Below are positions 34,575-46,339 of a stretch of DNA of 64,000 nucleotides, in pieces. How positions within the stretch are numbered: position 1 is the first letter of the stretch; each line of letters starts with the position of its first letter. The notes beneath the pieces were generated by a model. The model had not been told where the DNA came from, searched no databases, and saw only the letters and a program-made list of their open reading frames with translations. Position numbers and translations under genes: made by a program. The stretch is from Sipunculus nudus (lineage: Eukaryota; Annelida; Sipuncula; Golfingiida; Sipunculidae): the NCBI GenBank assembly GCA_026874595.1, contig CM049306.1:38748019-38812018 (forward strand), read 5' to 3'.

Positions 34575-35260
34575 GCATGGGTGCACACAACACAAAAACT
34601 AGAATATGGGTAGTCAACAAGCGACTACGTGTATCCTCCAAAATCAGAGTGGAAAAGGTGAAGTGAGGCATGGATTGAGTGGCAAGGGAAATAGAGTGAG
34701 GTGTGTTGCATAATAGCCTGGATGTCTGCAGCCGAAATGTGAATGTAGGTGGCGCCACCTGTCATAAAATCAAGAAAGCTGTCTAGGATGTATACACATG
34801 CAAAATTTCAGATGGATAGGTCCAACCAATGCAGAGATATGAGTGTTTTTATCCCAAGGCAGATGAACAGATGGACGCTGTGCAAAAATTGTTGCAGGTG
34901 GCGCCACCATTTTTAGTGTATGTTATAAAGCTTTCCAATAGCTACATTTGTGCAAAATCTTTAGCCTTATCGGTCAAAAGGTTCCCGAGATATGTGGGTT
35001 TATGTGTGGAAACAGACGTACAAATGGACGCTGGGCAGAGAGGAAAGGTCAGAGGTCAACCACAAATGAGGGCGCAGCAGTTCACATGTGATCGATCATA
35101 ATTCCGGATTTTAAAAAAAAATTCTGCCCAGTGGTTATGGAGGAGTTCTCCGTAAACCTATGCGGCGATGGCGGCAGCGTCGGCGTCCGACTGAAAACAT
35201 AGTATCCGCAAAACTCTGTTTTGGCGGATACAATGATTGTAGCTGGCACCGTAAGTCTTA
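34575..35260. repeat. Palindrome-noded repeat, partial copy (with unique left cap)
   Basis: A 170-bp left cap (containing AGTGAGGCATGGATTGAGTG) leads into GGTGGCGCCACCTG at 34746 and GGTGGCGCCACC at 34901, 155 bp apart, then a cap with GGCGGCAGCGTCGG and ACATAGTATC (near 35197). The same cap and node order recurs at 56162-57330. It is a shorter relative of the 23.4-25.7 kb element, non-coding. Confidence 0.7.
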
Positions 35261-35359
35261 TATACAACGAAGAGATATATACATATGCCCAATGTCAGAC
35301 TGATATGTCAAACCCCTCCTGTGAAATAAGCAGAGACATAACACTGTGCAAAAATTATT

Positions 35360-36010
35360 GTAGGTCTTGTACACTATAAAGCTACCCGATATGTATAAAC
35401 ATGGCAGATTTTAGGCTGATGTATCAAATTCCTCTGTAGAAATAAGCAGGCGCATACACTGCAAAAGTCAATGAAGGTGGCACCACCTGTCTTGTAAATG
35501 AGAATACCATCAAAGACGAATAGACAGGTCAAAATATCAGGACAATACATCAAACTTCCCCAGAGTTTGATACACTGGGCTGACAAGGCTTAGGTGAGTA
35601 ATGCAGTTGCCCCCGAGTGACCTGTGACAAATTGCTGCCTCAAGCTACTGCACTGAGTAAACTCTTGACCTGCACCTGGCTAGACTGAGTAAACTTTTGA
35701 CCTGTACTTGGCTGCACTGAGTGAACTCTTGAACTGTTGCATAATAAGACACAGTTGGCAGTCTGCCAAAGCTATAAATAGATTCAGGCTGAACTTTGGT
35801 GACAATATGATGCAGTGAGCAGTCTGCCAAAGCTATAAATAGAATGCAGCTACTGCACTGAGTGAACGCTTGACCTATACCTGGCTGCACTTCTTCCAAT
35901 CCTGGCACTGTGCCAAAACTATTTATAGAACTGACATCATCTTGGCTAATGGCCAACATCAAGGCACTGGCAATCTGCCAATGGTAAACCAAGTGCTTCC
36001 ATCTGTACAT
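35360..36010. repeat. Minisatellite-like repeats, CTGAGTGAACTCTTGACCTG units
   Basis: Units of roughly 36-45 bp based on CTGCACTGAGTGAACTCTTGACCTG recur from 35645 to 35880, together with two copies of GCAGTCTGCCAAAGCTATAAATAGA. The region is preceded by a GGTGGCACCACC node (35474). A sister copy lies at 60180-60630. The 136-codon minus-strand frame here is a repeat by-product. Confidence 0.65.
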
Positions 36011-36186
36011 AAAAGTGGTCCCTACTTGAAATAACTCTGAAATGTATTTTCCCAAAACAAAATGCTTTTCAGCTGACTTTTTATAAAAAAGAAATCCGGA
36101 ATATATGTAAAATTATAACGGATACATACTGAATGCAAAATTAATGGATCCTGGCAAATAGATACTTGCAGAACATCCGATCCCAT

Positions 36187-37027
36187 AAGTTTAAAGAGAA
36201 ATGTATCGCAAGTCATGATGGTCTCTACGCAAATGGCCCTTCAAGACACCCTGGACTTGAAGTCGTTTTATATACACCATTCAATGCAGGGCCTAAGCAG
36301 GAGCTCCTTGTTCACCAGTTCCTTTCTCCAAATGGACTTAACTTTATCAGAAATTACCTTCCTTTTTCAAAGGTATATGTTGACAAATACCGTCTGTGTA
36401 CTTTCTCTGTGGGTGGTAGGAACTGATATAAAGCTCATCCCTTGATTATCTAAAGAGAAAATTCAAGGTCCACAGAGTGGTTGCAGCAATACAGTGTGCT
36501 GGTGGCAAAAGAACAGACATGTCAAACTATAAGACACTTAGTTTTGAGTATGTGTTAAAGCGGTAAGTATGATGAGTGGCCGGGTGTAAAGTTTAGTGAC
36601 GTACTTCGGCATGCAGGCGTCACCAAGGATACAGCAAAACATATACAGATTGAGAGATTGACAAAGGCGTGTCGGGTCTGCTTTTTGGCGTCTCCAGAAC
36701 AGCTAAAACGGCGTTCGACCCAATCTGAGATGCTTTACTGGCGGTTGAGATGAGCGGCATAGAAATTGCGAGGGATCATGGTATTCCGGTCAGCGTCGTA
36801 GTCCCAGGAACAATCGGCGCACGCCAAGTGAAGTGGCTCAGTAAAATAAGTCGATAGGAGAGTTGCAAATCATTTTTACAAAATTCATACTCCCTGTACC
36901 TCATGGCAAAATGCTGTTTACACAAACACTCCTGTCATACAACTATCCGGTATTAATCGCCATCTGCGTACCAAGACCAGGAACTACTCTACAAGAGGGT
37001 GCAGAGGAAATGACCGAGAGAGGATAT
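36187..37027 (+). pseudogene. SUOX: SUOX pseudogene B (Moco-domain and partial dimerisation-domain relic)
   Basis: The DNA aligns with gene C exon 2 from about residue 192 to residue 480. Recognisable pieces include the HPGLEV segment, the HQFLSPN segment, an AIQCAGGKR-like Cys loop and the [14 protein letters not shown] stretch, spread over three frames. Stops (for example just after 36420) and several small deletions break it. The b5 domain and the last 100 residues are missing. The 3' flank near 37255-37365 still resembles the 3' flanks of C (about 42640-42740) and D (about 52675-52770), so B came from duplication of genomic DNA, not from a retrocopy. It cannot make a sulfite oxidase. Confidence 0.9.
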
Positions 37028-37829
37028 ATATGATATATACATGTCACTGTCATGCTTTAATTATGCATTGTTACTCATCATGGACATAAACAAAGTCGAT
37101 ACATAATTTTAAAGAAACCCTTCGGGCAGATATGAAGTTAAATGTTTTATTGTTGTTGTTTGTCAGTTAAAGGAAAATAAATTGCACCTAAGCAGAGATT
37201 TTTTTGAGATGGCGATACAAATACGTCTAGCTTAATATATAAAGCCAACCTTAAAAGTTCATCCCAATGGATCAAGGCAGTCCACAAATATCTAACGTTT
37301 TCTGCAGTTTTCATCCTAGAAGGTGCTTTTAAAGTTTCAAAGTCACCCTTTGATTAAAATTCATGGCCTTATTGTCTTAATCATATATTTTTACTACCAG
37401 TGATAGATTTAAATATTGGCAAAAAAAACAAGAGAAAAAATAATGTATTTGTTTAAAAGAAGAAAGAACGTCTGGAATCAGAATTCATGAAGAAATGCAA
37501 TGTAGTGAAAAATAGTAAATCATTTTGTTTCATTAAATTAAATTAAAATTATGAATTTAAGTAATTACCTTCATTTTTAAACTTAACTGGCATGGTGTGC
37601 TTTCATTTGTGGGCCGTTTTAAACCCAAGTCCGCCGAGGGGAAGCTTTGGCCAGTTTTATAATGTTATTACTATATTTCATATGATTCACTAAATCGTAA
37701 AAATTAGTGTAGGTGGCTCTACATGATTTCCTGATTCTTAGTTAATTTCAGAAAAGGCCTGTTCCAACTCTTGAGACTAAACGTTTTGTATGTTTTCACT
37801 AAATATGTACCAATTTAAAGTCGCTCTAA
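37028..37829. other. Decayed 3' flank of pseudogene B
   Basis: AT-rich and non-coding. 37255-37365 is homologous to the 3' flanks of C and D, and 37395-37640 has weak similarity to 59130-59600. Confidence 0.45.
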
Positions 37830-38772
37830 CTGACACATGGTACGTTTATTTTAATATATATACAAATACTTTGATTTGCCAAGTTTCTTTAATGCATCCT
37901 TTTATTATATTACTAAACATGATCCTTCATGTAAATTTTACCTAAACTATCCCTCAGTTTTCATCAATATTCAGCTCGGCAGACGTTCAACGGTTGTTCC
38001 TAGGGACCAACGGGGGCATCTTTTATTCTCATGCAAACACAGTGGCCCCATTGTCTATCCTTCTGTCAGGACACGGGCTTGTGAAAACACAAACCCACAC
38101 GAAGGACAGAGTAACGACAGAAACAAAGAAAATTGACTAACGTATGTTTAATACGTTCACCCAGTTCTAATTATGAGTGCACTACTCTAAAACGAAATTA
38201 CGAGAATGCAAGAAGCGCTTACACGATCCGTTCTACTCTGGTCCCTGCAAGGTCTTCTGTGCGGACTCATGCGCCCTCAACCCTGAGTTATCTCTACCCT
38301 CGCTGGTCTCTTCCGACAGCAATCCCACTCTCATGTCTTGTCCCAGACAAACCTAACGGGCCGGCAAACCTCGTTCGCACTCTTTCGGCCTTCTGTACGA
38401 CCCCTGCGTCGTACTTCCGATTCAGTGTTGCTGGCCTTTCGTCTGACCAGTCATCTTCTATCCTATCCTGGGATGACCGCGGTCCCGCCTGGGGTGAAAA
38501 GCTTTTAGACAAAAATACAAAAACATACAATGAAAATTCTACAGAGGCAATTCTTTAAGACTGAGCCGATGTGTTATTGAATAAGCATCACCTGACAGAA
38601 AAAAAAATTACAAAAAGGAGCGTGGCCCAAGTCAACGCTTTATAAGCAAAACCTGAACTAGATACAAACGACTTAATTGTTGTATAATTATTCATGGCGG
38701 TGTGGGATGCAAATGCACTATAAACGTGTCTCTTAACGAAGCAAAGTACCATTCCGTCATTTACAGCTCAGC
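37830..38772 (+). promoter_or_regulatory. 5' flank of gene C (duplicated upstream of D)
   Basis: The sequence is conserved with 48380-48770 and 49685-50252, including a GTACCATTCCGTCATTT word just before the start codons. No TATA box is obvious. Open frames here (for example 37876-38136 and 38133-38558) have no recognisable domain, and their frames are not preserved in the other copy, so they were not called as genes. Confidence 0.4.
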
Positions 38773-39001
38773 ATGGCGAACATTCGTGTGTTTGTCTCCA
38801 AAATCTTTGCCCGTCAAAGAAAAGAACTGTATCTAACGTTGAAGCTAATAAGAAGAATAAACACCAAAACTCGACAATCACAAGTTTATTTACCTTCAAG
38901 TGGACACAGCGGGACAAGGAGTAGCACACGTTCGACAGGCCAGAAAATCCGTCCATTCAAAGTGGTGATAAGCGCTGGTGTTGGGACAGCGGTTCTATTG
39001 G
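38773..39001 (+). CDS. SUOX: Sulfite oxidase (gene C), exon 1: mitochondrial leader
   Basis: ATG at 38773 begins a 76-residue leader (MANIRVFVSKIFARQRKELY...) rich in Arg, Lys, Ser and Thr and almost free of acidic residues, ending in the hydrophobic stretch VVISAGVGTAVLLG. This fits import through the mitochondrial presequence pathway with a sorting segment that leaves the mature enzyme in the intermembrane space. The exon ends at 39001, before a strong donor (GTGAGT), splitting a Gly codon at phase 1. The same start context and donor position are found in the duplicate D, which supports this choice of start. Confidence 0.85.
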
Positions 39002-40587
39002 GTGAGTCTGGGTCAAACCGGGTTTTTCCAAAGCGACTTTATTTATAGTAATTCATGCAACGGGTCTTGAAGAAACATAAAGATGTATCGAATTCTAATT
39101 CGATGTATACAATGTACACAGGCAAATATTTTTACTGAGTACAAGTGGACGAAATTATAATATTTATATAAATCGCGGATCCTCATGTACCGTTTTACAA
39201 AGGCATACGGCCTGGTATCATCACGCGTACTTTGTTATGATTAAGTATACTAATACCAGGAGATCTTTTTAGCAAAACAAATATGATCTTGCCTTTGACT
39301 AAAACCATTTGAGAAAAAAGATTGAGCTACTGAATAGTACGTGATTGATGGCCTTACATCCTGATGCATAATTTAAGTAAACTCCATTTCCTTTGTTTGT
39401 CCGGTGTAATAATTATACAAATGTACCATATAAAAACCTGAAAGAACTACCAATAATCCATAGAACTACTAAATAATCCATAACAATTTTATTTATTTAG
39501 TTATATCATGGATACAGGGCTGATCGCGGTAAATATCTACTTTCAGACCGTCTCGTCAGAGTTCTTACCAACGTAGGTTAAAGTGAGTGACATAAGACAA
39601 AATGAATAGAGACACGGAAGACCATTATTCTTTTTAAAGTTTAAATTTCTGGTCAATCGAGACACACTCTGAAGAATTATACAAAAAAGGCCAAAAGGTA
39701 TGGTTCTCAGGCACTATTTTCAGAAATCAGTGTGGGCGGGCGATATTTCACTTTTTATCTTTTTTGTGTATTGATAAAAAATGTAATATGATCAGGGAGA
39801 AGCATGAAAATAATAGAATATTTTGCTCAACAGGTAAAAGTACCACATAAAACTCGGTCACAACCCGCTGCGGTCACCGTACACCATGGAGTACCGCACG
39901 CTTTTTAGGACCGCAGAAATACCTAAAGCTCGGTCACAACCCGCTGCGGCCACCGCACACCGTAAATCACCGTTCGGTTTTTGAAACCGCAGGAATACTT
40001 ATGTGGCCGACGTGCGGGAACGTCAAGGTGTCAATACCTCATTCTCACGGGCTTCGCACGGTAAAGAAAGCTAATCCTGCGGACGCCGCAAGATCACCTT
40101 GTGGAAGCCGCAAAGCCCCTTTACGACAGCCGCAGGTACGCCGTACGTCTCTCGGGCAGCCGAGTAGGCGTTGAAAAAATCGCACGGGTATCCTACGACA
40201 TCCGTACGTCTACTGTACGTCTACGGAGCCCGTAGGTGGCTGCCTGACGCACGGCCGCCGCATCAACTTAAGCGCTTGCGCTAATATCAGTTACGGTCGT
40301 TGCGGAGTCCCTGCGGCCTTTGAAAAACGCACGGTCGCCGTGCGTCTACCGCACGGAATAGCCCAAAAACTCGCCGTACGGCGACCGTATCCCGGTTGTG
40401 ACCGAGGCTTATCAAAGGAAATTTTATCAAAATTGTATTATTTTATCTTCTTGAAAGATGAAAAGCAAAAATATTTGTTTTAATGGGGGTGGGGTGGGGT
40501 TAAAATTGACGCGGGCGGTGCCTAAAACCCCACCTTTTATTTTTTCTAAAAGCCTTCCCAAGTGTATCCTTCTTGATTTGTTTTCAG
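39002..40587 (+). other. Intron 1 of gene C
   Basis: GTGAGT to TTGTTTTCAG, 1586 bp. The first roughly 120 bp match the 147-bp intron of D; the rest is extra and includes a GC-rich MITE (39853-40406). Confidence 0.85.
39853..40406. mobile_element. GC-rich MITE with CTCGGTCACAACC termini
   Basis: The left end CTCGGTCACAACCCG occurs twice (39853 and 39929, a 76-bp partial tandem duplication of the end). The right end is CCGGTTGTGACCGAG (to 40406). The interior is strongly GC-rich in an AT-rich intron, with many CCGTACG/GCACGG words able to pair. No coding potential is seen. It is absent from the matching intron of D, so it inserted into C after the duplication or was lost from D. No target duplication was recognised. 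Confidence 0.7.
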
Positions 40588-42107
40588 GTGCTGTCAGTGG
40601 TGTAAGACTCAAATCAGTAGTTCCTGAACAGAACGAAGAGGACACTGCGGTATCAGAAGACCCACCGGGCAAGTGGAGGCGTGACCTTCCTGACTTTCGT
40701 ATAGATGAGATCAAAAAGCACAAGGACACTGACACTGGGATCTGGGTTACCTTTCGCGATGGTGTGTATGATGTCACAACATTCGTGGAAAAGCACCCCG
40801 GAGGCACAAACATCCTGAGCGCCGCCGGCGGACCTGTTGAGCCATTCTGGGAATTATACAAAGGCCACAATGATGAAACGGTGCTAAATCTGCTTGAAGA
40901 GATGCGAATCGGTAACCTCCACCCCGGTGATGAGTTTAAAGAAAAATCTATCGCAAATCTTGATGATCTCTACGCAAAGGACCCTTCAAGACACCCAGGA
41001 CTAGAAGTCGTTTTTTATACACCATTTAATGCAGGGCCTAGGCAGGAACTCCTTGTTCACCAGTTCCTCACTCCAAATGAACTTTTCTTTGTCAGAAACC
41101 ACTTCCCGGTTCCAGAGGTAGATGTTGACAAATACCGTCTAGAGGTATCGGTGGAAGGAACTGACAAAAAGTTCATATTATCCCTTGATGACCTGAAGAG
41201 TAAATTCAAGGTCTACAAAGTGGTTGCAGCAATACAGTGTGCTGGTGGAAGAAGAACAGATATGTCAAACTATAAGAAACTTAGAATTGGTGACTATGGT
41301 ATAAATGCGATAAGTAATGCTGAGTGGACGGGTGTAAAGTTACGTGACGTACTTCGGCATGCAGGTGTCACTGAGGACACGGCTAACCATATACAGTTTG
41401 AGGGCTTGGATGAGGACGTGTCGGGTCTGACCTATGGCGTCTCCATACCAGCTGAAACTGCGATGGACCCAAACCGTGATGTTTTACTGGCGTTTGAGAT
41501 GAATGATAAAGAAATACCGAGGGATCATGGTTTTCCGATTAGGGTCGTAGTCCCAGGAACAATCGGTGCACGCCAGGTGAAGTGGCTCAGTAAAATCAAA
41601 GCTAGCCAACAGGAGAGTACCAAACCTTTTCAAACTCATGTTTACAAACTGTATAATCCCAGTGCTTCATGGCAAAATGCTGATTTCTTCAACACTCCCG
41701 CCATACAGGACTACCCGGTACAAAGCGCCATCTGCGTACCAAGACCAGGAACTACTCTACAAGAGGGTGCAGAGGAAGTGACCGTCAGAGGTTACGCCTG
41801 GGCTGGCGGTGGACGCGGTGTATCACGTGTTGATGTGTCCACAGATGGCGGTAAGACCTGGCACACGGCTGACTTAGAACAAGCTGAACAAAAAGTCCAC
41901 CGTCAGTGGGCGTGGACTTTGTGGGAGAAAACAGTCCCTGTCACAAGGAATGAAAATGGTGAAGTAGAACTTGTGTGTAAAGCTATTGACACAGCTTGTA
42001 ATACTCAGCCAAGCACATTTGAACACATTTGGAACATCAGTGGCTACATATGTAATGCCTGGCATAGGGTTAAAGTCGACATGCCACCCATCAGCAGCAA
42101 GCGCTGA
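40588..42107 (+). CDS. SUOX: Sulfite oxidase (gene C), exon 2: b5, Moco and dimerisation domains
   Basis: The exon completes a 582-residue protein. Domains in order: cytochrome b5 (about 108-190) with heme histidines His146 (EKHPGG) and His170 (KGHN); Moco domain (about 205-415) with substrate-pocket Arg246 (FFVRNHFPVP), Moco-ligand Cys294 (AIQCAGGRR) and catalytic Tyr359 (TYGVSIP); dimerisation domain (about 425-577) with GYAWAGGGRGVSRVDVS and NAWHRV. Sulfite oxidase turns sulfite into sulfate and passes electrons through the b5 heme to cytochrome c, the last step of Cys/Met breakdown. The length is close to vertebrate SUOX. One small oddity is Gly where vertebrate enzymes have Asn in the CAGNRR motif. 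No frame damage is seen; this is the only complete and apparently functional SUOX in the window. Confidence 0.95.
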
Positions 42108-44030
42108 TTTCAACCGCTATCATATTTTAATCACCCTGATTTGTAACGTCAGGGACAGACTTATCCACCAAATATTCACACACTCAGTTGACCTATATAT
42201 CCAATAATTAATTAAAATTTAATCTGTGACTCTTGTAAATCGACATGCTACATAGCTGGCGCTTGAAGTCATTTCGACATGGAGAAAATGTTTGAAGGTG
42301 GCGCCACGAGTATTTGCAATGAAAATATGAAGCGAATATTAGTGGGAATATACTTGTTTACTGAATGATCAACGAATTAATTTCAGAGACGTGATGGTTA
42401 CTGTAAAATATTCTTTAAATGGCGAAAATGACGAGGAGATCACTTTTCTTGACTTTCACAGTCATGTGGGACTCGCATATGCACATATACATTGGCACTG
42501 ACCTGGGCATGTACACAGTAGATGCGTAATTTGAAATATGGAAAGTTGAATGGCTTATATTTTTTATCCATACATGTGGCAATGGTATAAAATGCACAAG
42601 TGTGAATTATTGTAGCTTGCGAACTTAAGTTTATCGCAAATATTCATGCCAATGGATCAAAGCACTCCAGAAATATCTAGTTTTGTGTAGTTGTCATCCA
42701 AAATTAACATTTTAAAGGCCAAGTACACCCTTTTAGTGAAAGTAAGGTCTATCTTGTGACCGAGTTTTGACTGAGTAGAAGTGGCAGGTTGGATACGTCA
42801 GGTGGTTAGCAACCAAGCCAAAGCTATGGTGTTCAACTCGTTTAATGTCTTGACCAAACAATATATAAGACGTGACGAAGTCCATAGCAGTGGGACAGAA
42901 ACAAATAAAAAATAAAAACGGTGGCTGATATCTCTGAAAACACGAAGTAAAATACCTTCTAAGTTGTCAACACATACAAGAAATACATAACACAAAAAAG
43001 GAAAATATTTACAATATTGATGATAATAAATAAACAAATGTCAAAATGTGTGCAATGCATCTGACTATATAGTTTACGTGTCCAAATTTTTACAATACAT
43101 ATGACAATAAAACATCTATACTTGTTCAAATGTGTCCTTTCTTACTCCAAGTGAAAGATCAATATTCATATATTACTGATCATATCAATTTTTATTCATA
43201 TCAGCTTGTATTCATATCAACTTGTTTCAATTCATACCAACTTGTATTACCAGTGTACCAAATATCTGAGGTTTGAAATTGCATACCCATCATAAGTCAA
43301 CATTCATGAATACACTAAACATAATAAATCATATTCATAATAATCGCTAAGGAATATATAAGATCATGCTCTTTAACCCAAAGGTTTACACGTACACATA
43401 TACCACTGCCCCTGAATGCATGGACCCTCACTGACCATCACAGACGTCTGGACCATCCAGGGTTCACAATCATCACAACCCACTGTGCTTCTATCTGGAG
43501 CCTTTAAAACCTAGAACAATATTTTGAAATGTTAGGAATGCATCTCTACGTTTTACTGGTATGAGGCATAAAAATAAACACTGCCGTCAGGGAACCACAT
43601 CACTTGATTCCTAAATACATCATTAAATCCAGGAATGATATATAAAATTCCTACTAACAAATGGGAAAGGCCTCGGCAGATTATCGTATATAGTAGAAAT
43701 TTAAGCACATAGATAAAACAACCCTGACAAGTCTTGAAAGTTATCTGCACCTGACAAAAGTAATCAAAACCCTATTGGGACAATTCATAGACTTTTCCAG
43801 CATATATACAGTATACGGTTACCAAGCAGAGTATACAAGATACTGTTACCCAGTCGAAATACACGAATAAATATTCAAATGTCCGTTAATACCATTTAAG
43901 GATTGCATCTAAGACGTTTCCGGAACATGAGGTTTTACATCAAACAATCAGAAATTACGATTTCAACAAAAATGAGCAATGCCAAGTCTTGTGCTTCAAG
44001 TAGCTTAATTCCATAACGTCCATACAACTC
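42108..44030 (+). other. 3' flank/UTR of gene C, shared with D
   Basis: Homologous to 52140-53950. It contains one GGTGGCGCCAC node (42297) and a candidate AATAAA at 43106-43111. Nothing else coding is seen. Confidence 0.5.
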
Positions 44031-44169
44031 TATACTCTAAACGCAGCGTATAGATCCTCTGAAGCGCTTCTTTTACAGTGGTTATTGAACCGTTGATGGT
44101 TTAAATCATGCGTTCTTGTGATTGGCAACGTTCAAAACATAAAACATTGACAATAAAATCTATCTTAAT

Positions 44170-44929
44170 ATTTCTTGGCATCGCAGTTGCCATAGTATCT
44201 CCAGACAGTTAATCCCCCACCCTTTTAAGAACGGGCCCCATCGGCGTATACTGGTTTCTTCTATTTACCAACTTGAGATACAATATTTTTCACCAAATAT
44301 GGGGGCCAATATGGTGAATCACTTGAGAAAAGGTGATTGATTTATACTTTTAGAATGGTAAGGTAGGTGACGCCACCCGTCTAGTTGATGTGAAACTCTC
44401 CAATATGGATTAACAAGCCAAATTGCAGACTATTACATTGAACGATTTTTCAGATATGAGTAATTTTCACCTAAAGCAAATGTTCGGATGGACACAACAC
44501 AAAAACTATTGCAGATGGCGCCACCAGTCTTGAATTTGTGACGGAGGTATCCAAGATATATAGACAAGCCTAATTTCAGGCCAATAAGGTAAATCATTCC
44601 TGAAAAAAAAGCATTTATTTGTACTATAAAAACGGTAAGGTAGGTGGCGCCAAGTGTCTGATTGACCAGAAAACTATCATAGATGAGTTTACATGTTAAC
44701 TTTCAGACTAACACATTGAAAAACTCCTCCGATAGAAGTAGTTTTCACCTAAACCGAAAGTACGGATGGACGCTTCATGAAAACGATTGCAGATGGCACC
44801 GCCAGTCTTGAATAAGACATGGAGGTATCCAAGATTTGTGGACAAGCAAAATTTCAGGTCTAACCATTAAATCATTCCTGAGTAAAAGGGCAATTATTTA
44901 TATTATAAAAATAGTAAGGTAGGTGGCGC
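44170..44929 (-). mobile_element. Palindrome-noded Helitron-like element, inverted copy (3' part)
   Basis: Read on the minus strand this matches 24900-25690: the 3' cap (GAGATACTATGGCAACTGCGATGCC), then dimeric repeats with nodes at 44366, 44514, 44640, 44794 and 44921, spaced 148/126/154/127 bp. The terminal hairpin has one broken pair and CTAG has changed to TTAAG, so this copy is older than the one in gene A. It is split by the transposon at 44937-47351 and resumes at 47352. Confidence 0.7.
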
Positions 44930-46020
44930 GGTACCAGGAGATTACGGACCTTTTACACCTCGGCCCACACGGAGTCGGACCATTACGATCTCGGACCACT
45001 GGGCCGACGATCTCGGACCACTTTGTATTTGGCCACCACGATCTCGAACCACTTTGTGACCGGGCAATTACGATCTCAGACCAATGTAACAAACATGTTC
45101 TGCCTGCTTAAACCGTTATAAAACAACCAAGGTAATGTTAACAATACACATTGTGAAAATTGAACTTAGAAGATCCACGCTTCTATATAGGGTAACAATA
45201 TTATTTCGTCTGAACTCTATTCAGATGTTAAAAATTCTACTTGGACAAGTTAGGCCTACGACGTAGCTCATTAGATAAATCAACTCAGAAAACAAATTTC
45301 ACACACACACGCACACACACTTAATTTATAATAGTTTCTGTGTAACGCATAACACCATATTTTAACTAAAAAATGACAAAGTTTATTACAATTTAATGTA
45401 TACAATGTAGAAGAGGTATGAAAACCAAAAAAAAAAACATAAACCAAAAATGCATTTGTTAGCATGTGTGAATCAAAGAATCGGAACAGGTGTATTTCTA
45501 TTACATATCTACAAAGCAACTACTGTACTAGATAATATTACATATAACATTACAGAGTGAAAGCAGTTGAAGTTTCGATATATACATAAAACAGAAAATT
45601 AAATGTAGGAAATGATTGACACCATTTTTTAACTCAAAGAACTGACAAATTTTATCAGAATTAAATATATAAAATATACAACGAGACACGAAAACCGAAA
45701 TATCATCAAACGAACTAACAAAACAAATCACACTCTCATCATATATTATAGAGTGAAAACAGTAGTAGTTTAGATATATAAATGAAACAAAAAGTAATTA
45801 ACATATTAATTCAACCATAGAGTTACAATAAACTTATTAACATCAGATTTTACTCGCACAAAATTTTATAGCCTATACTATACAATTCTTATTCAGAAAG
45901 GCATTTCTTATTTTGTACCGAACAAATTAATGCCTATTCTCTTTTATAATGTAGGAGAATATATCTTCAAAGGCAATTATTTTCCATCGGAAAGGCAGCA
46001 CTAATCATTTATGTATGTAT

Positions 46021-46021
46021 G

Positions 46022-46083
<62 letters not shown>
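46021..46083. repeat. (AT)n microsatellite
   Basis: Alternating AT run interrupted once by G, inside the 2.4-kb transposon. Confidence 0.95.
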
Positions 46084-46087
<4 letters not shown>

Positions 46088-46103
46088 AACCATACTATAG
46101 CAG

Positions 46104-46262
46104 TTAGCATAAATCCTTGGATGTGCCGTATATGGTCACACAGTCGTAAGCTCGGGCTGGTACAGGCGGCTTGCTCTCCTCAGGAACTTCGTAGTGGAGA
46201 TATCCCCTCGCTTCGCACGCACCCAAAAGTTCCACTTTTCTCGGACTTGCTTTACTTGACTT
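46104..46262 (-). other. Possible captured exon inside the transposon
   Basis: On the minus strand, after an acceptor-like CTTACCAG, about 52 codons read to a stop at 46104, including KVELLGACEARGYLHYEVPE and AYDCVTIYGTSKDLC. The composition is protein-like and unlike the AT-rich and simple-sequence DNA around it. The plus strand has a GTAAGT donor at the same point, so the orientation is uncertain. The sequence is not recognised. It may be a host exon picked up by the transposon, or chance. Confidence 0.25.
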
Positions 46263-46339
46263 CTGGTAAGTCTTCAGTTTTTTGGCTGACATTAACTTTA
46301 ACTGTAGTAACAAGGGTCTGGCCTCAACATGAAGCTTGG

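Larger units (their letters stand above)
37830..44030 (+). repeat. Segmental duplication, copy 1 (contains gene C)
   Basis: This block aligns with 48380-53950 in the same orientation: about 0.9 kb upstream of the SUOX start, both exons, and about 1.9 kb of 3' flank. Differences include a GC-rich MITE and extra intron sequence here, and an insertion of about 0.9 kb in the other copy (48770-49685). Copy 1 keeps the intact gene. Confidence 0.9.

Noticed and set aside
35645-36055. 136-codon minus-strand frame
   Set aside because: Covers a minisatellite with units recurring in the peptide; the sister copy at 60.5 kb does not keep the frame.
38133-38558. 141-codon frame upstream of gene C
   Set aside because: The frame is not preserved in the duplicate at 49.69-49.97 kb and no domain is seen; treated as 5' flank.
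40427-40870. 147-codon minus-strand frame
   Set aside because: Shadow of SUOX exon 2 on the opposite strand.
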